The notes: generated from the sequence alone by a model not told the origin. DNA of 64,000 nt from Spirometra erinaceieuropaei (GCA_902702965.1 CACRXP010000727.1:55260-119259), one strand, 5' to 3'. Shown: positions 12,101 through 24,567, counted from the stretch's first letter. Numbers and translations: made by a program.

Positions 12101-15100
12101 GCCATGCAATTTTTCCTTATGGGATTTTCAGTGATGAACTTTATGTGCCTGCTTCCAGCACGACACCACCGTAAATTAGCCATCATCCTAACTGAGCGCG
12201 CTGATCGTTATCGATATGGTTCCAGCAAGACGCTTGCTGGCTTTCACGAGAAACTGCCGCTGCGAGGCATGTACCACTAATCGGCATGGTAATCTAAGAG
12301 CCTCATACCTTATCTTACAGCCTAGTTCCTAGACCTCCCAAGCCCCCCCACCCTCACCGTCGTCCACTTTACGTCGTCACTTTTGTCATATTTAGCGAAC
12401 TCTGACTGCTACCAGCTTTCTTACATGTTGACCATTTATCCTCATGATAGGTTTTTACAGCTGGTGGGTTTAATTGGACTTTGGACCGCGGTCGTAAAAC
12501 GTCTGAGATTCTGAAATTAGTTTTAGATTAGAAAGGACTACTTAAGTTGGATTGTAATGTTGACCGCCTCGCGACATGATCCCAAGATTTTTCAGTCACC
12601 CTAGGAGGCCAGCTTTTGAATTTACTTCCATTCGGCCGCCCGCAAAAGCACACCTGATAAAAAAATGACTGTCTATGCAGTATGGACTTTTTTCATTGGT
12701 TTTACGTGCCCCTATCACTTCAAACCTATTGCATATAAAAATGATCGAAAATATGCTTTCCTGTACTCAGCTGTTAGTAAATAATGTCTTCCTAGCGTTT
12801 AGCGCTCGAAGAAAGGGCAACTTTGGGCTGGAACAAGTTCAAATTACGATGCCTTTAGGACCATGGGATGCAATTCCAAATAGCGTCGTATAAGTTTGTT
12901 TACTTGTGCTCCTCATGAAGTATACGATACAGTCCATATAAATGGCAAAGTTTTACAATTCCTAGATGGTATCTTCTTAGTGACGTAGAGAAGGGAGTGA
13001 TCTTCCTTACATGGAATGCATAGAGCTCCTATGCTGTAAGCCTTGAGGGCAAATGCAACGGCAGATCGCTTACAATGTTATTTGGGAATTAAAAGGTCTT
13101 TTCAAGACCGAGAGATACCTTTCCCTGGGTGCAAAATTTAAAGAAGACATGATTTCCTACGAAACGAGTACAAACAGAATTTTTTGGTTATTTTTTACAA
13201 AATATATTTGAATTTATCAAGGCATTGAAGCTCCATGGGAAAGTGCATGCAGGTTAATTAGTCCTTTTTCCAAAGGGAATTTTGCTGGCAACTGGGAAGA
13301 AGCTCGTTCAATAGCGGGCATCCTGACGTGATTGAAGTGTCTTGGGGTTATACTTCACAACCTCGCCTAAATACGAGTCGGAGCCAGTGATTCGGGCTTC
13401 AGACAGACAGCAAACATCCACTTTGTACTGATGGGGACTTTGCGCCGTTAAAGTTTAGATACCCGAGTCACGGAGCCTGAGCACATTCCGACATCCAATA
13501 ATATGCCTTCCTTTTTGATTCAGTAGTTCAGTGTGCATACTATTTTACTGCACCGCTGTGACAAGTTTCCGAACTCGTGGATATTCGCGGACGCTGTAGA
13601 ATGGACCTTAATACCTGACTCGGAGATTTTGCATGAGGTTCAGTGGGAATTCTGGTGCGTCGCCGAGTGTCGCTCAGATTGCTTGCTCGGGGTTGTCCCC
13701 TCTAGCGTTTTGACACAAAAACCTAACAACAAGGTAGCGATGGCAATAAAGCTTATTTACTAGCTGTCCACGACCACCATGTCACAGTGCGGTGTCGGAT
13801 AGGACAGTCGACGCGTCATACCTCAGTCCTCCGCGCCGTGGTAGCACTGATGCCGCGGGTCCGCGACTGCTTATTCTTCAGACCCGAGAGTCTGCTTATT
13901 TTGCAGGCAACTTCCGTCAAGGGCTGTTTCACTATCCACCGTCCAGTCATGTTTGTAGGTCAGCAGTTAGGCTAATCGGCCGACCCGTTTTACGTTTGTA
14001 CGCTAGCATCCTAAATTTTTGCACTAAAGCTGCATTTTCAAACCTACTTGCTAGTGACTAGTGGTGCAGGGACCAATTACATAGTTACGGAATGTAAATG
14101 AAACATCTCCGCCAGCAGACCAGTTAAAATCGTAAGTAACTTAGCGGAATCATATTACTTCATGCACACCTTTCTTAACTGACCCGAATTTCTCTCGGAA
14201 CAGGTTTTAACTGAGATGAAACAGCAGCAGGAAAATATTGACAAGCTTCACATCGCAATCAGAGCTAAGGACGATCCTGTAAAAGTGGTGCAGACACGTC
14301 TTCATCTGCGCAGACAGAGGTGCGGCATGGACTGCTGCGAGGACATACCTCACATTAAGTAAGTCTTCAGGAGATTAAGCCAACTTTTATAGTTAACCGT
14401 TTGAACGATAATAAGTAGATATTGTTTAGAAAAAATCATAATAAAGGAGATTGTTTGTGTTCAAACTACAACCCCCTGTTTATCTCGATGTTGCAAATTA
14501 GCCCCCCTGCCAACACATGGGCCAATCCTACCATTGGGCCAAGTGTTGGGCTAGGTGTGGCCCATGCCCAACCTCATTCCGGATTAATGCAAAAACAGTT
14601 CCTTGTTTCAAATTATGCATTTAACCGCTAAGATAAACTATATTCAGACGAAAGAACATAAAATTAAGCATTTAAAGTAGCCCTCATAGTCTAAACGTCT
14701 CTCATGATGTCATGTCTCAACTTCATCCTAGCTCTACCCATACTGTGGTACGTAATCCTTTGCCTTTCTGATGTGCGATATTACTGTCTGTGGTAATTAC
14801 GGGAAGTGGGAAATCGTTCAAAGGCGGGCTCCCCTGCGCATTTTTTGGGAGATTGGGCCAAATGGACCATATTCGCCCTTGACACACCGTGGCCCCGCCC
14901 AACCCACTTGGGCGGAACTGGGCTGGGCTGGTGCTGGCAGAGGTATGTAAGTATAAGTTTAATTTATGTAAAGCACGATTTTAGAGCAAAACTATGATAT
15001 TGTTACCCTATTTAATTTGCTCTTTATTAGTATCCATCGGCCCTCTCATTAAAAACTCCTTAGTTATCATCTGCTTTCCAGATTACTTCATGAAAAATGG

Positions 15101-18100
15101 TTATAACCAGTTGATTAGGCCAATTGGGCCACATCCGCCCTTGCCACACCGTGGCCCAACCTTGTAGCCCAACCTATCCCGACTGGGCCGGACTGGGCTG
15201 GGTTGGGCTGGTGCTGGCAGGGCAGTCATGACACCTTAGTGGGGCCATTTGTGCGAAATCGAACACTCTCCCTGAAAACAGGAGCCAGAGAAATGTGTAT
15301 CGAGTCAAATTATTGTAGGAAAATAGTACCTTGTTATTCTTGCGCATACCACACTTACTATCGGGGAGATATTTTATCTCTCGGAAAATAAAGCGCCCTA
15401 AGCCATTTTAGTTTGGGCCGCGCAGATCTTTTACAATGTTTTTTTTATTAGTAACCACAGGTTTAATCGTAATACAGGTGGCCTTGCACCAAACTCTATG
15501 GGGTGTCCACTTCCTTGTCCATACTATGACGGAATGAATAGCTCGACTATGTGTGGGGATGTGGGTATCATACATGTTTATTTAACTTTGTCGTCCTCAG
15601 AAGAGAGCAGTCTGGCCTTCCTTGCTGTATATATTCGTGGTTTGCAATACATGAAGGTACTGCGATTGAATCTACTCATAATATTATCGAACCTGATAGG
15701 ATGAATTGCCCACGATGACAAGGTATCGGATCGTCGATTTTGTGGCGTACATTATTGAAAATCCTCATATTATCAGATGTCTCCACGTGTCACCTGGATT
15801 CCGAGACATCAATTTTAATAAAGCGTGTTCGGGATTACCTTCAGTAGATAATTCCCAGAACACTGAAACCGCAGACGTCCTCACAACTTAGGTTCGCTTT
15901 CGTGAACGATTAGGATAGGATAGTTGATATTGGTTGAAGCTGCCCCACTGCGTAAGGTTTGGTCTATCCAACCTTAATAAATGAGTTAATTTGTCTTTGT
16001 GGTTTTATTTAACTTACTTTGAACCTGATATATTGAGATTAAAGCAAGTTTAAAAGGTGCGGCGCTGACTTAGCACGTCTCACTGGGAGGTATATTTTGT
16101 GGTCAACAGTGTATACGAAGATAGAAAAACAAATTAATGACCTGTTTAGGCCACTCAACGCCTACTTTTCTACACAACAGTCGTTAAGTTGTATCTAGCA
16201 GACAGAAGCTAATCAATTCACTATGAGTGCCAATCACAGAATATTATTTCGAAAGATTAACATAGGATTTTTCAATAAAAGGATCTGCTTGTTCTTCGGT
16301 TTTCTGCGCTTTGCGGTTAGAATATCAACTCAGCTAGTTCCCAGCAAACTTTTCAATCGTTGCCTGGATCAGCTTTGAAAAGGGTGGGGTGGGCACAGAT
16401 GGCTAAGTCTGTCTCACTTGAGAGCATGGCAGAGTCAGCTGGTTGAGGTAATCAGACAGTTCTTCTGCTTGTGGACGCCTGCAATTATTTGTCGTCGGGA
16501 CTGAACGTATGTCTGTTCCGCCAACTCGAAAGTGATGATCCTGTGATCCCCTGTGCTTCGTATGCTAGGGACAAAACGTGTGTGTGCGCTTCAGATGTCC
16601 ACAAGCCTTTTCTTGTCGTCGAGAGGGTTACACGTAGACTCGGCGAAATTGAAAGCAACCGAAGTTACCAAAATCCGATTTCAAGACCGCTTCTGGCATG
16701 TTCGACGATTTGATGTTGCAGAGATCAAAACAGACAAGGAAGTTAGCAGATACAGGTTTTATGATAAAACATTTGAGCAGTATGCACGATGAGATCTTGG
16801 GCAACTAGTCCGGGGTATGAAAGCGGAATGCATCGAGGTTGCAGCAACAGTGCTGCCCACAATAGTTCCCTCTACCATTCGGCACTGAAAATTGGATAAG
16901 GATTAAATTTTTTGGTTACTATTGCTCGTCGTGAACAAACTGGCCTTGTAACATCTTCAAACTGTGGGCAAGTATCCTCTCCGACGGTTAACTCTGACAA
17001 TACTCCCGAAATTCTAGTTACTGCCATACTTTTAAGCAAAATTTATCTGTCCTACCTATGCGGTTTCACTGTAGATCAAAGTGTCATTTGCTGTTATTGG
17101 AGCGAGAGCACGGTGCTCATCGGACGCCTAAATCGCAATTCGGATGATCACTGACGTAAAGGAGGCCTTTTGAGATTGCAACTCTACTCCTACCATACCT
17201 TTTAGGGTGGTTGCATTCACTGACTTCTACAATATCAATCCATCCTCTTATCACCTTTGTCATAAGCCAAAAGTATGTGCTATTCAACTGTAGGAATGTT
17301 CCGGCCTGACGTATGGTGTAGTAGGACCAAGTTCTGTTCTGTGCAGAACTCTGAGTCGTTGCCTTAGGCAGCAGGACTTACTGTTCAAACCAACGGCTGC
17401 AGGATGTCTGCTTTTGCAGGGTTGTGTGAGCACGATCAGGGATCTTTCGTTTGGGTATGATTGAATTAAGTTACTCGAGGTCTGAATGGCTGTGATGGTG
17501 GGGGTGTACGTATGACCAGGCCAGTCTGTCTGATCGTTAAGTCAGCGCGCATGGGACACATCACGGGGTTGTGGCGACGCTGACACCTGTGAGCTAGTAA
17601 AAGAGAACGTAAACGAGTTGTGACAGCGCCTAAAGGGAGAGATACAATCCCGCAAATGTTGACGTTGTTAATTAGTACACGTTTTTCAATGGCCTGCATG
17701 ACTAATATACCTGTTCAGATTGGCAAAGTTGAGATATCCGACTAATATACCTGTTCATCGTGAATGGCTAAAGTTTGTTCACATGACTGAATCCGCCTCC
17801 AGGCTCAAGGTAAGTTGTATTCGCCTGGCTGCTATGGGAGAGCTGCCACTTAGTCGCCTAACAAATCGAATTCTTCTACTATTCACGCCCAACTGTGTGA
17901 ACATTCCGATATAATGATGATGGCCTAGTTGCCTCCAGTAGATAACAAGTCAGCAAAAGATTGAGAATTGTCACCGGTGATAACTGGGAACGGTAATGGC
18001 CATTACTGTTTTCTTTGTCATCTTTATTCAGCTTGCAATCATAAGGCGGATCCACTTCGAGTTGTCCACACTGCCTTGATTGTAAGCGAATATAGCTAGA

Positions 18101-19050
18101 CATATGAGAATAGTTCGCAATGTCTTCGAAGTCACGTCCATTTAGCCTGGTTGCGGAGCGGATTAGAGACAACCCGCTTTTCACTACATTTCCTATCCGA
18201 AACCTGTATTTTTTTTCAATCTAGCCATGCCGGTGTAATTAGGGGTTATTCATCGTCTCTCCGAAATTGTATGAGACCATTGGCAGTCTACCCCGCAATG
18301 TTCCACGTTCCCAAAGGAGTTACTATTATGGATGTGGAAGGAGGAGGGATCCTTGGCGTTTGCCTTAATAAGCCTAACTTTGTGGAAGAATATGAAGTCA
18401 GTAAAGTTGCGAACTTGGATCATATTTGTTTCTGCGCAAATTTAATGAATATTTATAGTTTTCGACCAAACAGAGTGTATCATGGTACTAAAACTCGCAG
18501 CATCAAATCTCATGATCCTCCCAGATACATCCCGAAAGTTTACACGTCCTAAGCGAGTGAGATTTGAGGACACCTCGTATGCGTTTCGAAAATCAAAGGT
18601 GTTCGAAAAATTGGGAGGTTAGTGTGACAGCATGATACATAGTCCTGGCTCATCGTAAGTCTACGTTTAACAATAATCCGTTGGAATGTTTCCGCCAAAT
18701 TACCCTATATTTCCATCAGTAAACGATCCACAGTTTACTAATAGCCAACTGGAGTCCTCATCCTACCCTAGCTCAGTTTTGTACTCATAATGTTATAATT
18801 CTCTGCTTGATAAACATATTTAAGGTTGGTGTCAGAAATAAGGGGACTCGCAGACACCATGGACGGACTTTTGCAGAATCTACAAGAGGCTGAGGAGAGA
18901 ATGGCAAAGCTGGAGAAGTGTCAAATGGAACTGGAGCAGGAAATATGCCTGAAGCGAGACTCGATTCGCGTTGACAAGATACAGGTTCTTCCCAAACGGT
19001 CTGGTCAGCCAAGTTATATTCGTCGCCTCGGACGAGTCAACGCATTCTAG
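3067..19050 (+). CDS. Tektin (tektin-1-like), seven exons, complete
   Basis: Seven exons (3067-3195, 3291-3575, 4608-4678, 8480-8618, 8700-8927, 14204-14358, 18825-19050) join with consistent phases into 411 codons, that is 410 residues plus stop. Tektins are usually about 400-450 residues. They are filament-forming coiled-coil proteins inside the A-tubule of axonemal doublet microtubules, found in cilia and sperm. Landmarks: an N terminus with an ILPS motif placed like that of tektin-1; a heptad-rich first half (EKALQATE, QIRRNRTAKENLE); the second-half block AIRAKDDPVKVVQTRLHLR; and a tektin-type C terminus (LVSEI, EQEICLKRDS). The signature nonapeptide, normally RPNVELCRD, is RCGMDCCED at residues 323-331. 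The start is the first in-frame ATG. The exon 1/2 junction is the least certain. Subfamily is inferred only from N-terminal spacing. Confidence 0.88.
3291..3575 (+). CDS. Tektin exon 2
   Basis: Ninety-five codons in phase 0 at both ends. They include SLRDNLHDLNFTERELEVEI and TLEKALQATEP, matching the first tektin coiled-coil segment (L..RL.D..FW..EL and LEKALEATELPL in the family). The donor is GTAAGC after ATTAAA. The acceptor TATAG at 3289-3290 has a poor pyrimidine tract. Confidence 0.8.
4608..4678 (+). CDS. Tektin exon 3
   Basis: A 71-base exon between CTTTAG and GTAAGC. It reads ELDIIAKSQNLLKRSISQVR then DQI plus two bases. This corresponds to the EVEVI..CQ..L...L..A..QLR segment of tektins. 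Its phase-2 end fits exon 4, which begins with one base that completes an Arg codon. Confidence 0.85.
8480..8618 (+). CDS. Tektin exon 4
   Basis: A 139-base exon after GTGTAG that reads RNRTAKENLELVISNKLQAI and continues to FFPAVASLQ, ending before GTACCT. It matches the NR.AKE.LE.D...K..AL block preceding the tektin linker. The following intron is only 81 bases (8619-8699). Confidence 0.85.
8700..8927 (+). CDS. Tektin exon 5
   Basis: Seventy-six codons after ACTATAG. The core AAEYERMASEQLDQLCQSIV matches the AERER.AS..LR.LI segment that opens the second half of tektins. Further on, DLQQQADKVTNCILRNVDVL continues the coiled coil. The donor is GAG then GTGCGT. Confidence 0.88.
8928..14203 (+). 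other. Tektin intron 5 (5.3 kb), repeat-bearing
   Basis: Intron with a GTGCGT donor and a CAG acceptor. It holds a degenerate copy of the GC-rich dispersed repeat (9655-9800), and a GC-richer stretch at 10950-11900 that looks like old repeat but shows no domain. Several short open frames here match nothing I recognise. Confidence 0.6.
9655..9800 (+). repeat. Degenerate copy of a GC-rich dispersed repeat (called repeat W here)
   Basis: The segment shares order and wording with the copies at 29098 and 29588. All have a gtccaccgtg block, then a short cgtgaatta-like block, then a pyrimidine-rich ctctctcc..cc stretch and a ctgg.cccg block. No coding capacity was recognised. It may be SINE-like or a non-autonomous element; I cannot assign a class. 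Confidence 0.5.
14204..14358 (+). CDS. Tektin exon 6 with the signature block
   Basis: A 155-base exon between CTCGGAACAG and GTAAGT. It encodes AIRAKDDPVKVVQTRLHLRR, the most diagnostic tektin segment, followed by the diverged nonapeptide RCGMDCCED and IPHI. It ends in phase 2. Confidence 0.92.
14359..18824 (+). other. Tektin intron 6 (4.5 kb)
   Basis: GTAAGT donor and TTTAAG acceptor. It contains the GGGCTGG-rich repeats at 14501-15222. There are unassigned open frames near 16471-16792, 16912-17154, 17466-17699 (minus) and 18151-18552. The last is 133 codons but shows no known motif. Confidence 0.6.
14501..15222 (+). repeat. Possible MITE-like element with GGGCTGG-rich blocks
   Basis: Three GC-rich blocks (14501-14572, 14851-14940, 15115-15222) stand out from AT-rich surroundings. 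The last two are direct near-copies: both run from a ttgggcc block through cgccctt, gacacaccgtggcc-like words and end in gggctggtgctggcag. The left block begins CCCTGCCAACAC, and the right end is the reverse complement (GTGCTGGCAGGG) with one mismatch. That suggests terminal inverted repeats of about 12 bases. No transposase is present. Confidence 0.45.
18825..19050 (+). CDS. Tektin exon 7 (C terminus)
   Basis: A 226-base terminal exon after TTTAAG that completes a Lys codon. It reads LVSEIRGLADTMDGLLQNLQ and continues through EAEERMAKLEKC and EQEICLKRDSIRVDK to the stop TAG. The tail after IRVDK lacks the usual C..(M)RK motif of many tektins. Confidence 0.88.
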
Positions 19051-19321
19051 ATTCTACCGCCAGATGAAATCGCTCTTAACCCATAATTGTCTTTTGCACA
19101 CATGCACAAACCTTTAAAGAGCACGTCAACTTTCCATAATCGTGCATACACTGAAATCCATATTCCTCAGGTTTTGACTCATTTCTTTCAAATTAGCCTT
19201 TTGTACGGGTATTATCTGTTTTGCAGCAAACTGTTCATTGGGTGGTTCGGTGGGTCAGTTGGCGGGGCAGTCGTAGTTGATTTTATCTTCCCTCTCCCCA
19301 CTCCCACCGCTTTTCGGTCTG

Positions 19322-19327
19322 AATAAA
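19322..19327 (+). promoter_or_regulatory. Candidate tektin polyadenylation signal
   Basis: An AATAAA hexamer 272 bases past the tektin stop, followed within about 20 bases by a GT-rich stretch (gttgtctatgcg). Position and context fit; usage is unproven. Confidence 0.5.
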
Positions 19328-22300
19328 TACTCTAAGAGTTGTCTATGCGTATGGCAACCGACTCCATTGACGTTGTAGTTTAGCGTCGACCGCCGGCACA
19401 CTTTTCTTAACTCGTAAAGCTTTCTTTATGAAGACTCCAACGAACGTACCAAAAACCTCAGTGGCATTTTTTCGCAGCAAGTTTCGCCAAGATTTGGCCA
19501 GAGGAATTTTCTATGACGCGCAAGTCAGCCTTAAAAGCAAGTGAAAAACCAATTCTGGTAACTATGACCATAAATTCTGTTGATGAAATGTACTCTCAGA
19601 AAATCAACTGCGACCAACTGATGTAGCACTCGCATTACCACCAGTTGGGGACAGTCATTGAGTAAGGGAGATACTTCGCTTTCATGGTCAGATTTCACAC
19701 TGACGTCAATGTAGATTCTGCTTAGACTGAAAGCGACTTCCGTCTAACCAGTCAACGGTGTGGGCATCGGGCTGGTCAGCATGTTCTCAAACCCGTCGAA
19801 AGCCCCACCCGATGGATGGGCCTACAGTGAGGAGAAAAATAAAGTTGGGAGAAAAGGATGTTCATCCAGATTTAAACTAAATTCTATACCTCGCTTGACA
19901 GCTCTGATAAACCGTTTAGAAATGCACTAGGTATTCATTCCTTAAACATTATCAGTCTAAGTTGGCCCACTTCGCTGCGCTAAATCATTTCAGTTCACCT
20001 AGAAAAAGGCGTTCAGACATACAAAGCAGTCGCACTGGCTACTTACTGTTATACGGTAGTAAAGATCATTTCACAATACTGATTGCAGAATGGATTACGG
20101 GCCTACTTGGTTATGCCTTGGAATTCCGGGCCTAGAGCTTTTTCAGGCGACACCATGGCGACTTGCATTCGATAGCCACGAGTCGATACCATTCTCGAGC
20201 GCGTCAGCACCTAAGATCGGCTTCCAGTGACTGATGGTAGACGAATCACCAATCGACACTTCAGTATTCCCATCTCTGTAGGTGACACTTTCTCGCCGTC
20301 TACCGCATGCGATGTCAAGAAAAATATAAACAGTCACCGAACGCTGATTTTAAAAGACAGGAGTGACTGTTCTCTAGTGCTCTCTTGACACTCCAGATGT
20401 TCCGATTGTCGTGATAGTCTTCATTGGCCTGCTTTCTGTGAAATTGGCGATTATTAGTTGGTGCAGCCCACAGAGTTCATTGCGGTTCAATTCATAAGAG
20501 CGTGCGATCCATGAAATTTCGGACAGGTTTGTGGCGTTTAAGGTTCTGGGTAACAGGGCAAGATGAAATATGATCAGGAGAGCTTAATTAACTACAGAAC
20601 CATGAGCCGTTGCGTCGTAGCCAGGAGCCCCTGGCATGACCTGTCAGCACTGAATCATGCCTGAGCGTGTCTCCGACTGCCTGCTTATAATGGTTTGTGT
20701 GAGCGAAGTTCGGTGTCATGAGCACATTGTGCCCCACAATGGGTCGCGCTTGAGATGGGCTGGACCAAAAGGGGACCGGCTTACGGCAGGACACGCGTTA
20801 ATTGGGCTGAGCAGTCATCACATCCCGCATAGCTAATGGGAGAGGTGGTGGCACGCGCGGCCGCCAATCAGGGATGCCTGTTCGAACGCTTTCACACGAT
20901 TAAATGCGTGACTAATAAAAAACCGACTAATGACATCAGAAACGGAAAGGTAGGGCGTAAACAGAAAGCACAGGTCTCATCATCTATGACATGAAGCTGC
21001 TAGCCGGAGTAATGACAAGAAACAAGAGAAGAGCGAATGTCTGTGACACTGGTGACGGCATAGGTGAAAAGGCAGCGGGAGCTTTCCCGTGACCTGTTGG
21101 GTGACTATCAGAAAGGCCACGGAATGTTTAGAGAACTCACTGGCACTTACCGTCCGATTTTGTTGTCCATCAGCGGTAAACTGCCTAATTACTGTGTTAT
21201 CCGACCTAGCGGGTGCAAAAAGCGAAGCTAGAAATGCATAGACTCACAACGACTGCCCAGACGCAATTCACTGGATTAAGAAAGGATCTATGTGCGGGGG
21301 CTATCGCAGGAGCCAGAGATGTTACCCAAGGGCAGAACACGCTTTCCTCGATATTGTCCGCAACAACACTCATGTTATACAGCTTGAAGTCATTATTTAG
21401 GTTAGCAGATGGCAAAATATAGGAAGAACAAATGACGCTGTTCGGTGACCTTGTCGTAGTTCAAAACCGAATATGGACTATGAAACCCATCGAAATGTTA
21501 AGCAAAACGTAGGCAAAAGGAAGAGGCATAAACTCAGTCGACGGGACGCCAATCAGGCAGGGAAGAAAGACGGTGCTGATGACGACAATGGGCGTCAGAA
21601 ATTATCGCTAACTTATACCAAGTCGCTATAACCAAGACGCAGACACAGCAAGATTGTGGTTTCGGGAGGTGCCTATTCCCGAATCCTACCCAGCCACCCA
21701 TGCGACCACTTCTTAAGCCTCTGGTCCAGGTAGATAACCGGATTTCCGGGCGTAATCGTTCACTCCAACCGAAAATCTTTACATTCTAGGCGTGGAAGGC
21801 CTTCGATCGCCAGTCAAATGTCGATATTTTGCACGGAGAACCACTGATAATTGAACAAAAATGAAGCATTCGGACGCCACCACGCCCCCCGACCCTTGCA
21901 ATTCTTACAATGCGTGCACTTCTGCGACCCTCCCAGCAACCTGCTTGTACTTTCTTCTGGCATGAATTCGCTCAACTTTTGCCTTCCTCCATATTCGTCC
22001 AAACGTGCGTCCGTATTCCACCTTTCTACTCCCCAATCGTCTATCGTGGAAATGCACGAGAAGGGAATAATTTGAATCCACTTAGGATATTCTCTGTCGC
22101 CGGCAGATTGTGCAGAAGGTATTCAACCCTTCAGCTTCTGTATTTTGCACACGGGTTTGAGATAATTAGGTACGGATTCTTTTAGAACTGGCGGAAGCAT
22201 GGGTGGCAGTATTACTTATTTGTTTTTCTTGAGCAGTCGAAAATGACAATTTACAACGTCCACAGAGACGGGACACGGGGTGAGAACAAAGTACCAAGTA

Positions 22301-22740
22301 CCGAACAGACCGACCATGAATGTCGCCTGTCAAGTACAGAGGGTACAAACTGAATCAGGCATGTAGGCGGATACAGTCACGCTTCATTGTATCACTCACT
22401 CTCAAAGACTATGTAAGGCCATGTTAACATATGGCTGAAGTGTAAAAGGGAAAACAGATTATTCTCTTTCCCAAGAATATAAGGGCAGCAGCAGGTTACG
22501 TAAATGGTGAGCTATTGACCAATCAGATGCTTCGGAAGTTTTTGTTCGTTGCACAGATGAAGAGTTGGGGTTAGTAAGTCAAGCGACATAAAATAACGCA
22601 AGCGATATGGTAATCCTCTTGCATAATGCTGACATCGAACAGTAAGGCAGAGGTACACCATCTAAGATGCCAATGCCTCGCTCAGATTAAGAACAAGAAT
22701 CCAGACTTCTCCATGCTCCGTCCCTCTATTTCAAGGTTCC
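19328..22740. other. Intergenic, no recognisable feature
   Basis: I see no exon, RNA gene or intact element here. Open frames are short, with no family motifs. Base composition is unremarkable. Confidence 0.5.
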
Positions 22741-22880
22741 TGTGGAATACATGAAGTTTTAGAACTCGCAACAACTCAACGCGTCAGGTCCGATCGCACC
22801 GCCTGCGATAATTTTGAAGCAACAGTCTAAGTTTGCCGATTATTTCATTAGCCTTCTGGTGTTAGCGTCGCTATGCACTA
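22741..22880 (+). mobile_element. Possible LINE reverse-transcriptase scrap
   Basis: One frame reads QQLNASGPIAPPAIILKQ. This resembles the KS.GPD.IPA.(I)LK block at the start of CR1-like RT domains, with GPD changed to GPI. The similarity is short and could be chance. Confidence 0.25.
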
Positions 22881-23899
22881 CTACCGGATATTACTGATTT
22901 CCATTTTCTGGTAGACGACTATTGCAGAAACGCATTGAAGTAGTGCCAACGATTCAAATGGTAGGTAAACATTACAGACAGCGACTGCGGAGACTGAAAT
23001 ATCTATTTCTGGTCTTTTTTCATCGTTCGCCAGCCAGACTGGGACAAACCACCTGCACACATAACCCTTAAAGCTGTTTCCATTAATTGCTGAAAGCCGC
23101 TGAAGTACTATCCAACAGTTGGCACACATCAGCGCGAGCCCTAACCGCGTCAGTGACTACTGCTGCCTACAATACCAGGTCAGAGTTTCGTACAGAGTAG
23201 ATCCTTCTGTTAGCTGGGACGTAGCTCTATGTGTATGACTCGTAATGCACGCTAATGCTCTCAACTGCCACAGGCGAACGCTTGCTTGCTGTGATCAAGG
23301 AGTCACAGCCACATAGGCGTTGAGTTTGATGATACGACCTTACTGTAGGCGAAATATGTACACTTTTCTTTCACTTTGGAGCTGGTCCTTCAGCTCACCA
23401 AAAAGCCCGGTTTTGAGACCTCCACCGTGGCAAACATTTCAAATCCCTGAAGTTTAACAGGGGACGTGCAGAACATGGCGCCGGGGCGGCTCGGCGCTAG
23501 CATATATTCCGTCTTCGTGCTAGTTAGCTGATTGGATGATGTCCTGAAGGCAGGGACATCGTGTAGACATGTTCGTCTATTTAAGCCAAGGGGACAAATA
23601 GAGAGCCCCGCGGGCAGTCGCATGGCCATAAAAAAATTGTTCAGAAGAAGATAATGACAGGAACAATATGCGCAGGCCTCATTGGTGCTCCCTGTCGTCG
23701 CAATTCATTATGTGTGCAGGCACACGGTCACACTACCGGACTTGGCCAGCATAATTTGGAGCAGGATCATGCGCATGGGTGCATGGAGATGAATGGATGC
23801 GGAGGAGAATGCACACTCGGTCGAGTAGAGCATGATGCTCTTTGAACTTTCCCGCTGATAATATTGACTGTTGAAGGTGACTGGCACGTTGCTGACTTC

Positions 23900-24200
23900 C
23901 CAAGAACGTCTCAACGCCTCTCCTTTTAACAAATACGATTTTCGATAAACGAAGAAGAGAACGACCAGCTGGTCTTCATTGATGTCGCTGTCTTTTACAA
24001 AGATTCTGGTGGCCTGAAATCTAATGTTCCATAGAGCGACAAATACGACGAAAGCGCTGAGTGCCAACAACAACAACCACCACCCAATCAGTTGCAAACG
24101 CAGCTGCCTAAGGGCACAGTATCGGTGCGTTTAGACGTACTGCAGCATCCGGAAGAACATATTCAACTTATCGATTCGGACTATGTACAAAAAAGAATTT
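23900..24200 (+). mobile_element. Penelope-like element fragment (RT thumb region)
   Basis: The plus frame reads NEEENDQLVFIDVAVFYKDS, then GGLK. This matches the EEEQNNQLAFLDVLVCRK..GGLK block of the element at 30577-30936. The match continues at the DNA level across an in-frame TAG through the CSEKEDK-like region to about 24200. The copy carries stops and frame breaks and lacks the catalytic and endonuclease parts. A 129-codon minus-strand frame over the same bases (23708-24097) is a shadow of it. Confidence 0.75.
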
Positions 24201-24567
24201 GAGCTCTTTACGAGTTTGCCGTCCACCGTCGATGTCTTCCTAGTGGCAAGCACTTTTAATTTGCCAAACCCGAAATCCATATTTCAAGTGAGAGCCGGCA
24301 AAGGTCACACGTCCCTTTAAAATTGTTCCCTATCGTCCACGACGGACCTCCAAATTGAGAAAAGACAACGTTTCGATCATTTGCTACCTTAACACATTAG
24401 GAGGAGGGGTTCAGGGATAATGCATCGGTACATCTGAATTTGTTTTTTATCAGTGACTTTCTGCAGAAGCCTTCCATCAAGGACGTGCTGAGGAGGAACG
24501 GCGCGGACGTTTACATTTCTTATTTTAATTTGAAGTGCAACACAGTTCTTAACGTGAATTTTGAGAA

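Noticed and set aside
23708..24097. A 129-codon minus-strand frame with a hydrophobic N terminus
   Set aside because: The opposite strand carries a clear Penelope RT block (QLVFIDVAVFYKDS), so the minus frame is antisense shadow, not a membrane protein.
24469..24560. Open stretch after a TTTATCAG acceptor-like site (LQKPSIKDVLRRNGADVYIS)
   Set aside because: It looks protein-like but has no matching donor or partner exon, and it sits between Penelope and LINE debris. It is probably part of a retroelement and was not annotated.
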